A stretch of 64,000 nucleotides of DNA from Sphingomonas sabuli (GTDB lineage Bacteria > Pseudomonadota > Alphaproteobacteria > Sphingomonadales > Sphingomonadaceae): contig NZ_CP060697.1 in the NCBI RefSeq assembly GCF_014352855.1, positions 2,190,001 through 2,254,000 of the forward strand, written 5' to 3'. The position numbers and the translations under genes were made by a program. The notes under the pieces are model-generated. The model saw only the letters and a program-made list of their open reading frames with translations. It had not been told where the DNA came from and did no database searches. Positions 29,680-38,132 of the stretch are shown here, piece by piece. How positions within the stretch are numbered: position 1 is the first letter of the stretch; each line of letters begins with the position of its first letter.

Positions 29680-30836
29680 CGCTTCGCCCCGAGCTCGCGG
29701 CGCAGCCTTCGCGCTCGCGCGGCCGTGCGCACACGGAATCGGATAGCGGGCCGCGCGGCCCCCGCGACATCTTCCAGCGCGACCGCGACCGGATCATCCA
29801 CTCGGTCGCCTTCCGCCGCCTGCGTCACAAGACCCAGGTGTTCATCGCGCCCGACGGCGATCATTACCGAGTTCGGCTGACCCACAGCCTGGAAGTGGCG
29901 CAGATCGGGCGGACCATCGCCCGTGCGCTAGGCCTGAACGAGGACCTCACCGAGACGCTGTGCCTGGCCCACGACCTTGGCCATCCCCCGTTCGGCCACG
30001 CTGGCGAGGATTCGTTGCAGGAGGCGATGGCCGATGCCGGCGGGTTCGATCACAACGCCCATACGATCCGCATCGCGACCCGGCTGGAAACACCCTACGT
30101 CGGCTTCGACGGGCTCAACCTCAGCTGGGAATCGCTGGAAGGGCTGGCCAAGCATAACGGCCCGGTCGCGGCGCCGAACTGGGCGCTGGCCGAGGCCAAT
30201 CAGGAATTCGACCTGCAACTGTCGAGCTGGCCGTCATTGGAAGCGCAGGTGGCGGCGATTGCCGACGACATCGCCTATGACAATCACGACATCGACGACG
30301 GGCTGCGCGCGGGCCTAATCGACCTGGACGCGCTGCTGGCGCTGCCGTTGGTCGAGCGGCACTGGCGCGCGATCCGCGACCGGTCAGGCGACATTCCGGC
30401 GGACAAGATGCAGCGGGCGCTGGTGCGAGACATGATCGGCACGATGGTCGCCGACGTGATCAGCGAAACCGGGCGCCGGGTCGGCAAGAGCGGGGCCAGG
30501 GATATCGACGACGTCCGCCTGGCCGGGCGCCAGCTGGCGGGCTTTTCGGATACGCTGGCGGGGGAGGAGAAGTCGCTCAAGCGCTTCCTCTACGGCAACG
30601 TCTATAATGCGCCGCAGCTGGACGAGGTGCGGATCCGGTCGCAGCGGGTGATCGCGGCGCTGGCCCGTGCCTATCGCGACCGGCCTGACCTGTTGCCGCC
30701 GGAATGGCGGACGGATGCCGGGACGACCGCGCAGGTCCGCCGCATCGGCGATTTCATCGCCGGCATGACGGACCGCTTCGCGATCGCCCAGCATTCCGAG
30801 TTGATCGGGCCGGTCGAACTGCCCGACCGCTTCTAA
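29676..30836 (+). CDS. dgt: Deoxyguanosinetriphosphate triphosphohydrolase-like HD protein
   Basis: A 386-residue HD-domain dNTPase. RLTHSLEVAQIGR and LAHDLGHPPFGHAGE give the His and His-Asp metal ligands; IADDIAYDNHDIDDGLRAG is the second metal motif. The GTG at 29676 overlaps the preceding stop. It belongs to the type 2 Dgt group common in alphaproteobacteria, usually next to argS, as here. It removes triphosphate from dNTPs. Confidence 0.9.
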   Translation: MTLRPELAAQPSRSRGRAHTESDSGPRGPRDIFQRDRDRIIHSVAFRRLRHKTQVFIAPDGDHYRVRLTHSLEVAQIGRTIARALGLNEDLTETLCLAHDLGHPPFGHAGEDSLQEAMADAGGFDHNAHTIRIATRLETPYVGFDGLNLSWESLEGLAKHNGPVAAPNWALAEANQEFDLQLSSWPSLEAQVAAIADDIAYDNHDIDDGLRAGLIDLDALLALPLVERHWRAIRDRSGDIPADKMQRALVRDMIGTMVADVISETGRRVGKSGARDIDDVRLAGRQLAGFSDTLAGEEKSLKRFLYGNVYNAPQLDEVRIRSQRVIAALARAYRDRPDLLPPEWRTDAGTTAQVRRIGDFIAGMTDRFAIAQHSELIGPVELPDRF

Positions 30837-30839
30837 GGC

Positions 30840-31502
30840 CTATTCGGACTTGGGGTCGTAGGACGCGTTCTCGCCCTTTTCCTTGGCCGCTTTCGCAGCC
30901 GCTTCGCGCTCCGCCATCAGGCGCTGCTCTTCCGCGGTGCGGGCGGCAGCCTGCTGCGCAAGGAAGGCCGCTTCCTGCGTCTTCAGCTTCTCCAGCGACG
31001 CGTCGAGCGCGGCAGCGGCCTGGTCGCAGGCCGCCGCGCCGACGGCGGTCTGCACGTCGCCCAGACGGCCGCGGACGAAGTTGAGCTGTTCCGCAGCGGC
31101 GGTCTTCAGGCCATCGGAATATTTATTCCACTGGACCAGCATCTCGGGCTTCAGCTTGTCCGCCGTCGTCAGCCGGGGCAGCACCGCGGTGCCCTTGAAG
31201 TTGGGCGTGACGCTGGTGATCTTGCAGACGCCGTCGGTGGTCTGCTTGCTGATGCTGGCATCGATGATCCAGCTGGTACCGGCCGTGATCGGCTGGCCGG
31301 CGGCATTCTTGGGCCGCTGCTGGTCGATTGAGGCGCGCAGTTCTTTGTCGTTCTTGCCGGCGACGTCGTAATAATTGACCGTCACGCCGGGAATCTGTTC
31401 CAGCGCCGGGCCAGTCGCGACCGGGGCGACGGCCGGCGTTGCGGCGGGCTGGGCATCCTGGCCAAGAGCGGCAAGGGCGGCGGCAAGAACGATATTGAGC
31501 AT
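30840..31502 (-). CDS. DUF922-like secreted protein lacking the HExxH motif
   Basis: A 220-residue exported protein (signal peptide about 1-20). The body follows the DUF922 pattern: YDVAGKNDKELRASI, TSWIIDASISK with a following Cys, AVLPRL, and W..Y...L. Where active members carry HExxH, this one reads AEQLN, so the zinc site is gone. The C-terminal third is a charged, Ala/Glu-rich helix (AARTAEEQRLMAERE). It is convergent with dgt (3 bp between stops) and divergent from argS. Confidence 0.65.
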   Translation of the reverse strand: MLNIVLAAALAALGQDAQPAATPAVAPVATGPALEQIPGVTVNYYDVAGKNDKELRASIDQQRPKNAAGQPITAGTSWIIDASISKQTTDGVCKITSVTPNFKGTAVLPRLTTADKLKPEMLVQWNKYSDGLKTAAAEQLNFVRGRLGDVQTAVGAAACDQAAAALDASLEKLKTQEAAFLAQQAAARTAEEQRLMAEREAAAKAAKEKGENASYDPKSE

Positions 31503-31630
31503 GAAGTACCTCTTGGATGGTTTTTCGTGTTGGCCGCTTAACGCGCGAAAAGCCTTTCGGGGCAACGCGCGTGACGCGGCGAGAATGGTGCGATAGACGC
31601 CCGCTCTAACAACAAGTCGGTGAACCTCAG

Positions 31631-33361
31631 TTGACGCTTTACGCCCGCTACTCCGAACTTCTCGACACGGTCCTCGATACGCTGCAGGCCGACGGCACGC
31701 TGCCGGACGGCATCGAGCGCCGGGCCGTGGCCGTCGAACCGCCGCGCGACCCCGCGCACGGGGACCTCGCCACCAACGCGGCGATGGTGCTGGCCAAGCA
31801 GGCACGCACCAACCCGCGGGCGCTGGCCGAAGCGATCGCGCCCGGGCTCGAAGCGCTGCCCGACGTGTCGTCGGTCGAGATCGCCGGCCCGGGCTTCATC
31901 AACCTGCGCCTGACGGATGACGCCTGGCGCGGGGAACTGGCGACGATCCTCCGCGAAGGCGACTCCTATGGCCGGTCCGACGCGGGCGGCAACGAGCGGG
32001 TCAACATCGAATATGTCTCGGCCAATCCGACCGGCCCGCTGCACCTTGGCCATTGCCGCGGCGCAGTGGTCGGCGACGCTCTGGCCCGGGTGCTGGAAGC
32101 GGCCGGATTCCGGGTCACCAAGGAATATTACGTCAACGATGCCGGTGGCCAGGTCGATACGCTCGCCCGGTCGGTCCACCTGCGCTACCGCGAAGCGCTC
32201 GGCGCCGACATCGGTGAAATCCCCGAAGGCATGTACCCCGGCGACTATCTGGTCCCCATCGGCACCAGCCTGGCGGCCGAATTCGGCGACGAATATGCCG
32301 AAGCGCCCGAAAGCGAATGGCTGGAGCTCTTCCGCACGCGCGCCGTGGCCGCGATGCTCGACTTCATCCGCCACGACCTCGCCACGCTTGGCATCCACCA
32401 CGACGTCTTCGCATCCGAGGCGGCGTTGCAGGCCGAAGGCGCGGTCGATGCAGGGCTGGAGCGGCTGCGGTCCAAGGGGCTGATCTACGAAGGCGTTCTG
32501 GAAGCGCCCAAGGGCCAGACGCCCGAGGATTGGGAGCCGGTCGAGCTGACGCTGTTCAAGTCGACCGAGTTCGGCGACGACCAGGACCGGCCGATGAAGA
32601 AGTCGGACGGCAGCTGGACCTATTTCGGATCCGACGCCGCTTACCATTTGCGCAAGGCGGAGAGCGCCGACCACCTGGTCAACATCTGGGGCGCCGATCA
32701 TGCCGGCACGGTCAAGCGCGTGCAGTCGGCGGTCAAGGCGCTGACCGACGGCCGCGTCGACCTGGACGTCAAGCTGGTGCAGATGGTCCGCCTGTTTCGC
32801 GCCGGCGAGCCGGTCAAGATGTCCAAGCGCGGCGGCACCTTCGTCACGCTGGCCGACATGGTGGAGGAAGTGGGTAAGGACGTCGTCCGCTTCATCATGC
32901 TGACGCGCCGCGCCGACGCGCCGTTGGACTTCGACTTCGCCAAGGTGGTCGAAGCGTCAAAGGACAACCCGGTCTTTTATGTCCAGTACGCACATGCGCG
33001 TGTTCGTTCGCTGGTGCGCAAGGCTGCGGACGCCGGCGTATCGCTCGACGCGCCCGCCGACCTGTCGCTGCTGGACGCGGAGGAGCTGGCGCTGGTCAAG
33101 CTTGCCGCCCAATATCCGCGCACGGTCGAAAGCGCGGCGATGGCGCACGAACCGCACCGCATTGCCTTCTACCTCTACGATCTCGCGGCCGCCTTCCACG
33201 CGCTGTGGAACCGCGGCAACGACGATCCCGGCCGGCGATTTCTTGTGGACGACAACCCCGAACTGTCGCGCGCGCGTCTGGAACTGGCGCTCGGCATCGG
33301 GCAGATCATCCGCAGCGGCCTTGACCTGATGGGGGTCGAGGCGGCCGAGGAGATGCGCTGA
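31631..33361 (+). CDS. argS: Arginyl-tRNA synthetase
   Basis: A 576-residue class I synthetase charging tRNA-Arg. [18 protein letters not shown] holds the HIGH-type signature and KMSKRGG the KMSKS-type loop; ALRTPTAYRS-type and the C-terminal anticodon domain are in place. The reading frame appears to start at a rare TTG (31631), since [10 protein letters not shown] is where homologues begin and no ATG or GTG is available. It precedes the SPOR gene by 1 nt. Confidence 0.94.
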   Translation: MTLYARYSELLDTVLDTLQADGTLPDGIERRAVAVEPPRDPAHGDLATNAAMVLAKQARTNPRALAEAIAPGLEALPDVSSVEIAGPGFINLRLTDDAWRGELATILREGDSYGRSDAGGNERVNIEYVSANPTGPLHLGHCRGAVVGDALARVLEAAGFRVTKEYYVNDAGGQVDTLARSVHLRYREALGADIGEIPEGMYPGDYLVPIGTSLAAEFGDEYAEAPESEWLELFRTRAVAAMLDFIRHDLATLGIHHDVFASEAALQAEGAVDAGLERLRSKGLIYEGVLEAPKGQTPEDWEPVELTLFKSTEFGDDQDRPMKKSDGSWTYFGSDAAYHLRKAESADHLVNIWGADHAGTVKRVQSAVKALTDGRVDLDVKLVQMVRLFRAGEPVKMSKRGGTFVTLADMVEEVGKDVVRFIMLTRRADAPLDFDFAKVVEASKDNPVFYVQYAHARVRSLVRKAADAGVSLDAPADLSLLDAEELALVKLAAQYPRTVESAAMAHEPHRIAFYLYDLAAAFHALWNRGNDDPGRRFLVDDNPELSRARLELALGIGQIIRSGLDLMGVEAAEEMR

Positions 33362-33362
33362 A

Positions 33363-34037
33363 ATGACCGATAGCCGCACCGGCTATGATGAAGATTCGCT
33401 GCCGTGGCTGCAGGAGGTCGAGGATCAGGACGCGACCGGCGGTATTTCCGCGCGCACGATGATCATCGGTCTGCTGGCGGTGCTGCTGATTGCCGCCTTG
33501 CTGGTCGGCGGCTTCTTCTGGCTGGGCCGCGAAACCGCGGTCACCGGCGGCGGCGAACCGGAACTGATCCGTGCGCCGGCCGAGCCCTACAAGGTGAAGC
33601 CGGCCGACCCGGGCGGGCTGGATATCGCCGGCGAAAGCCAGACGACCTATGAGACCAGCGCCGGGCAGGACACCGATTCCCGACTGAACCTGGGCGCGGC
33701 CGGGACCGACATTCCGCGCGGCGCGACCGAAACCCCGGAACCAGCGGCGCAAGCCGAAACTCCGGCCGTGGCCGAGAAGCCCGAGCCCGAGGCGCCTGCG
33801 CCGTCGGGCGGATCGGGCAGCACGGTACAGCTTGGCGCCTTCGCCAACCCGGCCCAGGCCGAACGTGCGTGGACGGCGCTGTCCAGCCGTTTCCCGTCGG
33901 TCGCGGCGCTCGACAAGCGGATTGTCCCGTTCCCCGGCGGCACCCGGCTTCGCGCCGGCGCCGCGTCGCCCGCGCAGGCGCGGCAGGTGTGCGCGGCGCT
34001 CAAGGCGGCGGGCGAAGCCTGCTTCATCGCCCGCTAA
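33363..34037 (+). CDS. FtsN-like SPOR-domain membrane protein
   Basis: A 224-residue bitopic protein: a cytoplasmic N-terminus, a transmembrane helix (about 32-55), a Pro/Glu/Ala-rich linker and a C-terminal SPOR domain (about 150-224, STVQLGAFANPAQAERAWTAL). This architecture and its position between argS and nagZ match the FtsN of other alphaproteobacteria, a late division activator. Calling it FtsN is inference from synteny. Confidence 0.8.
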   Translation: MTDSRTGYDEDSLPWLQEVEDQDATGGISARTMIIGLLAVLLIAALLVGGFFWLGRETAVTGGGEPELIRAPAEPYKVKPADPGGLDIAGESQTTYETSAGQDTDSRLNLGAAGTDIPRGATETPEPAAQAETPAVAEKPEPEAPAPSGGSGSTVQLGAFANPAQAERAWTALSSRFPSVAALDKRIVPFPGGTRLRAGAASPAQARQVCAALKAAGEACFIAR

Positions 34038-34050
34038 CCGGAGCCGGACC

Positions 34051-35058
34051 GTGCAGGCAGCAATCTATGGCATGGCAGGGCTGGAACTGACGCCGGACGA
34101 GCGCGACTTCTTCCGCGATGCCGACCCCGCCGGCTTCATCCTGTTTCACCGCAATTGCGACAGCATCGCGCAAGTGCAGGCGCTGACCGCCAGCCTGCGC
34201 GACCTGACCGGTCGCGACGACGTGCCGGTGCTGATCGACCAGGAAGGTGGTCGGGTGGCGCGGATGAAGCCGCCGGGCTGGCCCGCCTTTCCGCCCGGCT
34301 GGGCCTTTGCCGATCTGTACGTGAAGGCGCCGGTGTCGGCGATCGAAGCGGCGCGCGCCAACGCCCGGGCGTTGGCGCTGATGCTGCGCGAATCGGGCAT
34401 CAACGTCGATTGCCTGCCGCTGCTCGACGTGCGCCAGCCCGAAGCCGACGACATCATCGGCGACCGTGCGTTGGGCGCCGAACCCATGCAGGTCGCGGCG
34501 CTTGGCCGGGCGATCCTCGACGGATTCGCGTCGGCGGGCGTCGCCGGGGTGGTCAAGCATATCCCCGGCCATGGCCGCGCCTTGTGCGACAGCCACAAGG
34601 AATTGCCGGTGGTAGAGGCCGACGAGGACGCGCTGGCGATCGATATCGAACCGTTCAAGACGCTCAACTGGGCGCCGATGGGGATGATGGCGCACGTCGT
34701 CTACACGGCGTGGGACGGAGAACGGCCGGCCAGCCAGTCGCCGGTCGTGATCGAGGACATCGTGCGCGGGCGGATCGGCTTCGACGGCTGGCTGATGAGC
34801 GACGATCTGGGCATGGAAGCGCTGAGCGGCGGGCCGGGCGAGCGGGCCGCGGGCGTGCTTGCCGCCGGATGCGACGTCGCGCTGCACTGTTCCGGCAAGC
34901 TGGACGAGATGGTCGCGGTCGCCGGCGCCGTGGGGGCAATGGGCGAGCAGTCGCTGGAGCGGATGCGCCAGGCGATGGTGATCGCCGCCGGGCCGGCCGA
35001 CGGGCCGGGCTTCGCCGAACTTGTCGCCAAGCGGGACGAGCTGCTCGCGCTGGCGTGA
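34051..35058 (+). CDS. nagZ: Beta-N-acetylhexosaminidase NagZ
   Basis: A 335-residue GH3 enzyme that removes GlcNAc from anhydro-muropeptides during cell-wall recycling. LIDQEGGRVARMKPP, KHIPGHGRALCDSHKELP (catalytic loop with His and Asp) and LMSDDLGMEAL (nucleophile Asp) are present. GTG 34051 has GGAG upstream and matches the family start. It is 13 bp after the SPOR gene. Confidence 0.93.
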   Translation: MQAAIYGMAGLELTPDERDFFRDADPAGFILFHRNCDSIAQVQALTASLRDLTGRDDVPVLIDQEGGRVARMKPPGWPAFPPGWAFADLYVKAPVSAIEAARANARALALMLRESGINVDCLPLLDVRQPEADDIIGDRALGAEPMQVAALGRAILDGFASAGVAGVVKHIPGHGRALCDSHKELPVVEADEDALAIDIEPFKTLNWAPMGMMAHVVYTAWDGERPASQSPVVIEDIVRGRIGFDGWLMSDDLGMEALSGGPGERAAGVLAAGCDVALHCSGKLDEMVAVAGAVGAMGEQSLERMRQAMVIAAGPADGPGFAELVAKRDELLALA

Positions 35059-35068
35059 TCCAGCCCGC

Positions 35069-35088
35069 TTATCCACAAAATCTTGTGG
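35069..35088. promoter_or_regulatory. DnaA-box match joined to a small palindrome between nagZ and scpA
   Basis: TTATCCACA at 35069-35077 is an exact DnaA-box consensus; CCACAA-AATC-TTGTGG (35073-35088) is a 6-bp perfect dyad overlapping it. Function is unknown. Confidence 0.3.
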
Positions 35089-35131
35089 TTTGCGCTTCGC
35101 ACGGACACCAGACAGGGCTATTCTGCGCCGC

Positions 35132-35887
35132 GTGGCGGTGGTGACGATCGACAGCGCTTCGCGCGACGGCGACGAGCTCAATCTCAGCCTTGACGGCTGG
35201 GAAGGGCCGCTCGACCTGCTGTTGAGCCTGGCGCGGTCGCAAAAGGTCGACCTGACGCAAATCTCGATCCTCGCGCTGGTCGAACAATATCTTGCCTATC
35301 TCAACGACGCGCGGGCGCTGAAGCTGGAGATTGCGGCCGATTATCTGGTGATGGCGGCGTGGCTCGCCTACCTCAAATCCTGCCTGCTCCTGCCCAAGGA
35401 TCCCGAGGCCGATCCGAGTCCCGAGGAAATCGCGCTGCGGCTGCAGCTGCGGCTGCAACGGCTGGACGCGATGCGCGAAGCCGGTGCGCGCCTGCTCGGC
35501 CGCGACCGCCTTGGCCGCGATACTTTTGCCCGCGGCACGCCCGAAGGCCTTCGGCTGGTGCGCAAGTCGGCGTGGCAGGCATCCGCCTTCGACCTGTTCG
35601 CGGCATATGGCACGGTCAAGGCGCGCACCCAGCCGCCGATGCACGTGGTCCATGCGCGATCGGTGATGACGCTGGAAGAAGCGATCGACCGAGTCAGCCG
35701 GATGCTCGGCATCGCGATCGAATGGACCGAACTGGAAGCCTTCTTGCCGGCGACGGACGATCCGCAGCTGCGCAAGTCGGCGCTGGCGTCCAGCTTCCTC
35801 GCCGCGCTCGAACTGGCCCGGCGCGGTCGGCTCGACCTCGAACAGGATGCCGCGTTCGAACCGCTGCGGTTGAAGGCGGCCGCCTAA
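35132..35887 (+). CDS. scpA: Segregation and condensation protein A
   Basis: A roughly 251-residue kleisin of the SMC-ScpAB complex. LDGWEGPLDLLLSLARSQKVDLTQISILALVEQYL is the conserved N-terminal block that binds the SMC neck. The start is uncertain among GTGs at 35132, 35138 and 35141. The stop overlaps the scpB start (TAATG). Confidence 0.92.
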   Translation: MAVVTIDSASRDGDELNLSLDGWEGPLDLLLSLARSQKVDLTQISILALVEQYLAYLNDARALKLEIAADYLVMAAWLAYLKSCLLLPKDPEADPSPEEIALRLQLRLQRLDAMREAGARLLGRDRLGRDTFARGTPEGLRLVRKSAWQASAFDLFAAYGTVKARTQPPMHVVHARSVMTLEEAIDRVSRMLGIAIEWTELEAFLPATDDPQLRKSALASSFLAALELARRGRLDLEQDAAFEPLRLKAAA

Positions 35888-36477
35888 TGGACGAATTCCT
35901 GCGCTCGGTCGAAGCCACGGTGTTCGCGTCCGGCGAGCCGCTGAGCGTCAACGAGATTGCGCTCCACGTGGGCGAAGGCGACGTCGCGGCGGCGCTGGCC
36001 GAGCTTGCCGAACGCTACCAAGGGCACGGCATCGAACTGGTCGAACGCGGCGGGCGCTGGCATTTCCAGACGGCTCCGGACCTGGCCCATCTGTTGCGCC
36101 GGACCCGCGAAGAGCCGCGGAGGCTGTCCAAGGCAGCAACCGAAACGCTGGCGATCATCGCTTATCATGAACCCGTCAGCCGCGCCGAGATCGAGGCGAT
36201 TCGCGGGGTACAAATCTCGAAGGGCACGCTCGACGTGCTGATGGAGGCGGGCTGGGTGCGTACCGCGGGCCGGCGCGAGGTGCCGGGCCGTCCGCTCCTG
36301 TATGCGACCACCGCCGACTTCCTGACCCACTTCGGGCTTGCCTCGCGCAAGGACCTGCCGGGAATCGACGATCTGAAGGCCGCCGGCCTGCTCGACCCGC
36401 TCGAGGAAACGCTGTTCCAGATGCAGGCAGACGAGGAATCCGACGAGCAACTGGAAAGCGAGAGCGAAGAGGACTAG
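35887..36477 (+). CDS. scpB: Segregation and condensation protein B
   Basis: A 196-residue protein with two winged-helix domains. [19 protein letters not shown] opens it; [24 protein letters not shown] and [18 protein letters not shown] are the ScpB signatures. It ends in an acidic tail. It dimerises and binds ScpA. Coupled to scpA by a 1-nt overlap. Confidence 0.94.
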   Translation: MDEFLRSVEATVFASGEPLSVNEIALHVGEGDVAAALAELAERYQGHGIELVERGGRWHFQTAPDLAHLLRRTREEPRRLSKAATETLAIIAYHEPVSRAEIEAIRGVQISKGTLDVLMEAGWVRTAGRREVPGRPLLYATTADFLTHFGLASRKDLPGIDDLKAAGLLDPLEETLFQMQADEESDEQLESESEED

Positions 36478-36506
36478 GTAGGCGGCCAAGCAATCGGAGT
36501 GTGCTC

Positions 36507-36767
36507 ATGGGCTCGTTCAGCCTCATTCACTGGATCATTCTCGGCGTCGTCATCCTGCTGCTGTTCGGCGGCAACCGCTTTTCCGCGATGATGGGCGATG
36601 TCGCCAAGGGGCTGAAGAGCTTCAAGCAAGGCATGGCCGAGGACGACAAGCCGGAAGACCGGCGTGCAGATCCGCGCCACCTGCCGCCGCAGAGCCGCGC
36701 CCCGGAAGATCCGATCGAAGTCACTCCCGAACCGCGCCGGCGCGACGACGAGCTGCCGCGCACCTAG
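36507..36767 (+). CDS. tatA: Sec-independent protein translocase subunit TatA
   Basis: An 86-residue protein with the N-terminal helix [20 protein letters not shown], hinge and amphipathic helix [18 protein letters not shown] typical of TatA. ATG 36507 has GGAG 7 nt upstream; an in-frame GTG at 36501 is less likely. It forms the pore for export of folded proteins with TatB and TatC, which follow. Confidence 0.94.
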   Translation: MGSFSLIHWIILGVVILLLFGGNRFSAMMGDVAKGLKSFKQGMAEDDKPEDRRADPRHLPPQSRAPEDPIEVTPEPRRRDDELPRT

Positions 36768-36785
36768 CGAAAGGCGGTCGGGCCG

Positions 36786-37187
36786 ATGTTCGGCGTCGAT
36801 TCCACTGAACTGATCATCATCGCCGTGGCGGCGCTGATCTTCATCGGTCCCAAGGACCTGCCCGCAGCGATGCGGACCGTCGGGCGCTGGGTGGGCAAGG
36901 TGCGGGGGATGGCGCGCCATTTCCATTCGAGCGTCGAAGCGATGATGCGCGAAGCCGAGCTCGAGGAAATGGAAAAGCAGTGGCGCGCGGAGAACGAGCG
37001 CATCATGCGCGAATATCCGATGGTCGAGCAGGGGAGCTCGCAAGCGGAGGCGGGCGGTGACCCGATGCTGCCGCTTGGCCAGCCCGACGAGCGGCCGCCC
37101 ATGCTGGACAATCCCGACGAGCCGCCGCTGCCGCTTGACGATACGCCGCCGGCTCCGCGGTCGCGCGATACGACGGAATTGCCGTGA
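36786..37187 (+). CDS. tatB: Sec-independent protein translocase subunit TatB
   Basis: A 133-residue protein starting MFGVDSTELIIIAVAALIFIG with the TatB Glu and GPKDLPAAMR hinge, then a long charged amphipathic helix and a Pro/Asp-rich tail. It partners TatC in signal-peptide recognition. The stop overlaps the tatC GTG. Confidence 0.94.
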   Translation: MFGVDSTELIIIAVAALIFIGPKDLPAAMRTVGRWVGKVRGMARHFHSSVEAMMREAELEEMEKQWRAENERIMREYPMVEQGSSQAEAGGDPMLPLGQPDERPPMLDNPDEPPLPLDDTPPAPRSRDTTELP

Positions 37188-37957
37188 AGGACATCGACGA
37201 CAGCAAGGCGCCGCTGCTCGAACATCTGACCGAGCTTCGCCGGCGGATGCTCCTATCGCTGGCGGTGCTGGCAACCTTGTTTTTCGCCTGCCTCTATTTC
37301 GCCAAGCCGATCTTCGGATTCCTGGTCCAGCCGCTGCTTGCGGCCGGGCAGGGCAAGCTCATCTATACCGATATCTTCGAAGCCTTTTTCGTCGAGGTGA
37401 AGGTGGCGCTGTTCGCCGCGCTGATGCTCGGCTTTCCCTTTTTCGCCACGCAGATGTGGAAATTCGTCGCGCCGGGCCTTTATGCGAAGGAAAAGAAGGC
37501 GCTGCTGCCGTTCCTGCTGCTGACGCCGGTATTCTTCATCGGCGGCGCGGCGTTCGCTTATTACGTCGCGATGCCCTGGGCGCTGCACTTCCTGCTCAGC
37601 TTCCAGGGGGAGGTCGGCGGCGTGGAGCGCGAAGCGCTGCCCGCGATCGGCAATTATCTCAGCTTCGCGACCCGCTTCCTGTTCGGCTTCGGAGTGGCGT
37701 TCCTGCTGCCGATCCTGTTGATGATCCTGGAACGCGCCGGATTGATTACCCTGCAGCAGCTGACCAAGTCGCGGCGCTATGCGATTGTCGGGGCAGTGGC
37801 GATTGCGGCGGTGCTGACGCCGCCCGATGCGGTGTCGCAGATCCTGCTCGCGACCCCACTCTACCTGCTTTACGAATTCGCGATCATCGCCATTCGGCTG
37901 ACGCATTGGCGGGCCGCGCGCCGGGCGGGCGTTTCGGAAGCCGAAGCTGAAAGCTGA
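37184..37957 (+). CDS. tatC: Sec-independent protein translocase subunit TatC
   Basis: A 257-residue six-helix membrane protein that binds twin-arginine signal peptides. LLEHLTELRRRM at the N-terminus, FFVEVKVALFAALMLGFPF and TPPDAVSQILLATPLYLLYE near the end are conserved. It starts with GTG overlapping tatB. A hairpin on the far side of its stop serves mainly the minus strand. Confidence 0.95.
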   Translation: MKDIDDSKAPLLEHLTELRRRMLLSLAVLATLFFACLYFAKPIFGFLVQPLLAAGQGKLIYTDIFEAFFVEVKVALFAALMLGFPFFATQMWKFVAPGLYAKEKKALLPFLLLTPVFFIGGAAFAYYVAMPWALHFLLSFQGEVGGVEREALPAIGNYLSFATRFLFGFGVAFLLPILLMILERAGLITLQQLTKSRRYAIVGAVAIAAVLTPPDAVSQILLATPLYLLYEFAIIAIRLTHWRAARRAGVSEAEAES

Positions 37958-38058
37958 AAAAATGCGGGCCCGGAAGCGCCACCGGGGGGGGAGGGTTGGC
38001 GGTTCCGGGCCCATTTAAGCGGATAGCGAGAGCGGGGGGGCAAAAGGTCACTATCCGA
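37955..38058 (-). ncRNA. Predicted EcfG-dependent small RNA with two C-rich loops
   Basis: An EcfG promoter match ends at 38066 on the minus strand, so a transcript would begin near 38058. Its 5' end folds into a 10-bp stem (38048-38057 with 38020-38029, one wobble pair) around an 18-nt loop containing seven C. A second stem (37998-38012 with 37966-37980, 15 bp with one mismatch) has a 17-nt loop with CCCTCCCCCCCC, and is followed by T6. This is a complete promoter-hairpin-terminator unit of about 100 nt with no reading frame. The prediction rests on sequence alone. Confidence 0.55.
37957..38012 (-). terminator. Rho-independent terminator of the predicted sRNA
   Basis: A 15-bp GC-rich stem with one mismatch, then GCA and six T on the minus strand. 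On the plus strand the hairpin lies 8 nt after tatC and could also slow polymerase there, but lacks a T run. Confidence 0.75.
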
Positions 38059-38065
38059 ACTGCTT

Positions 38066-38091
38066 AACGCACCTGCTTTTGGGGCGGTTCC
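38066..38091 (-). promoter_or_regulatory. EcfG-type promoter of the predicted sRNA
   Basis: On the minus strand GGAAC-N17-CGTT. It points away from the PhyP-like gene and toward tatC, where no minus-strand gene exists. Confidence 0.6.
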
Positions 38092-38132
38092 AGCGGTTCA
38101 AATATTTTTTCGGCTGGACCCGTAACGACCCG

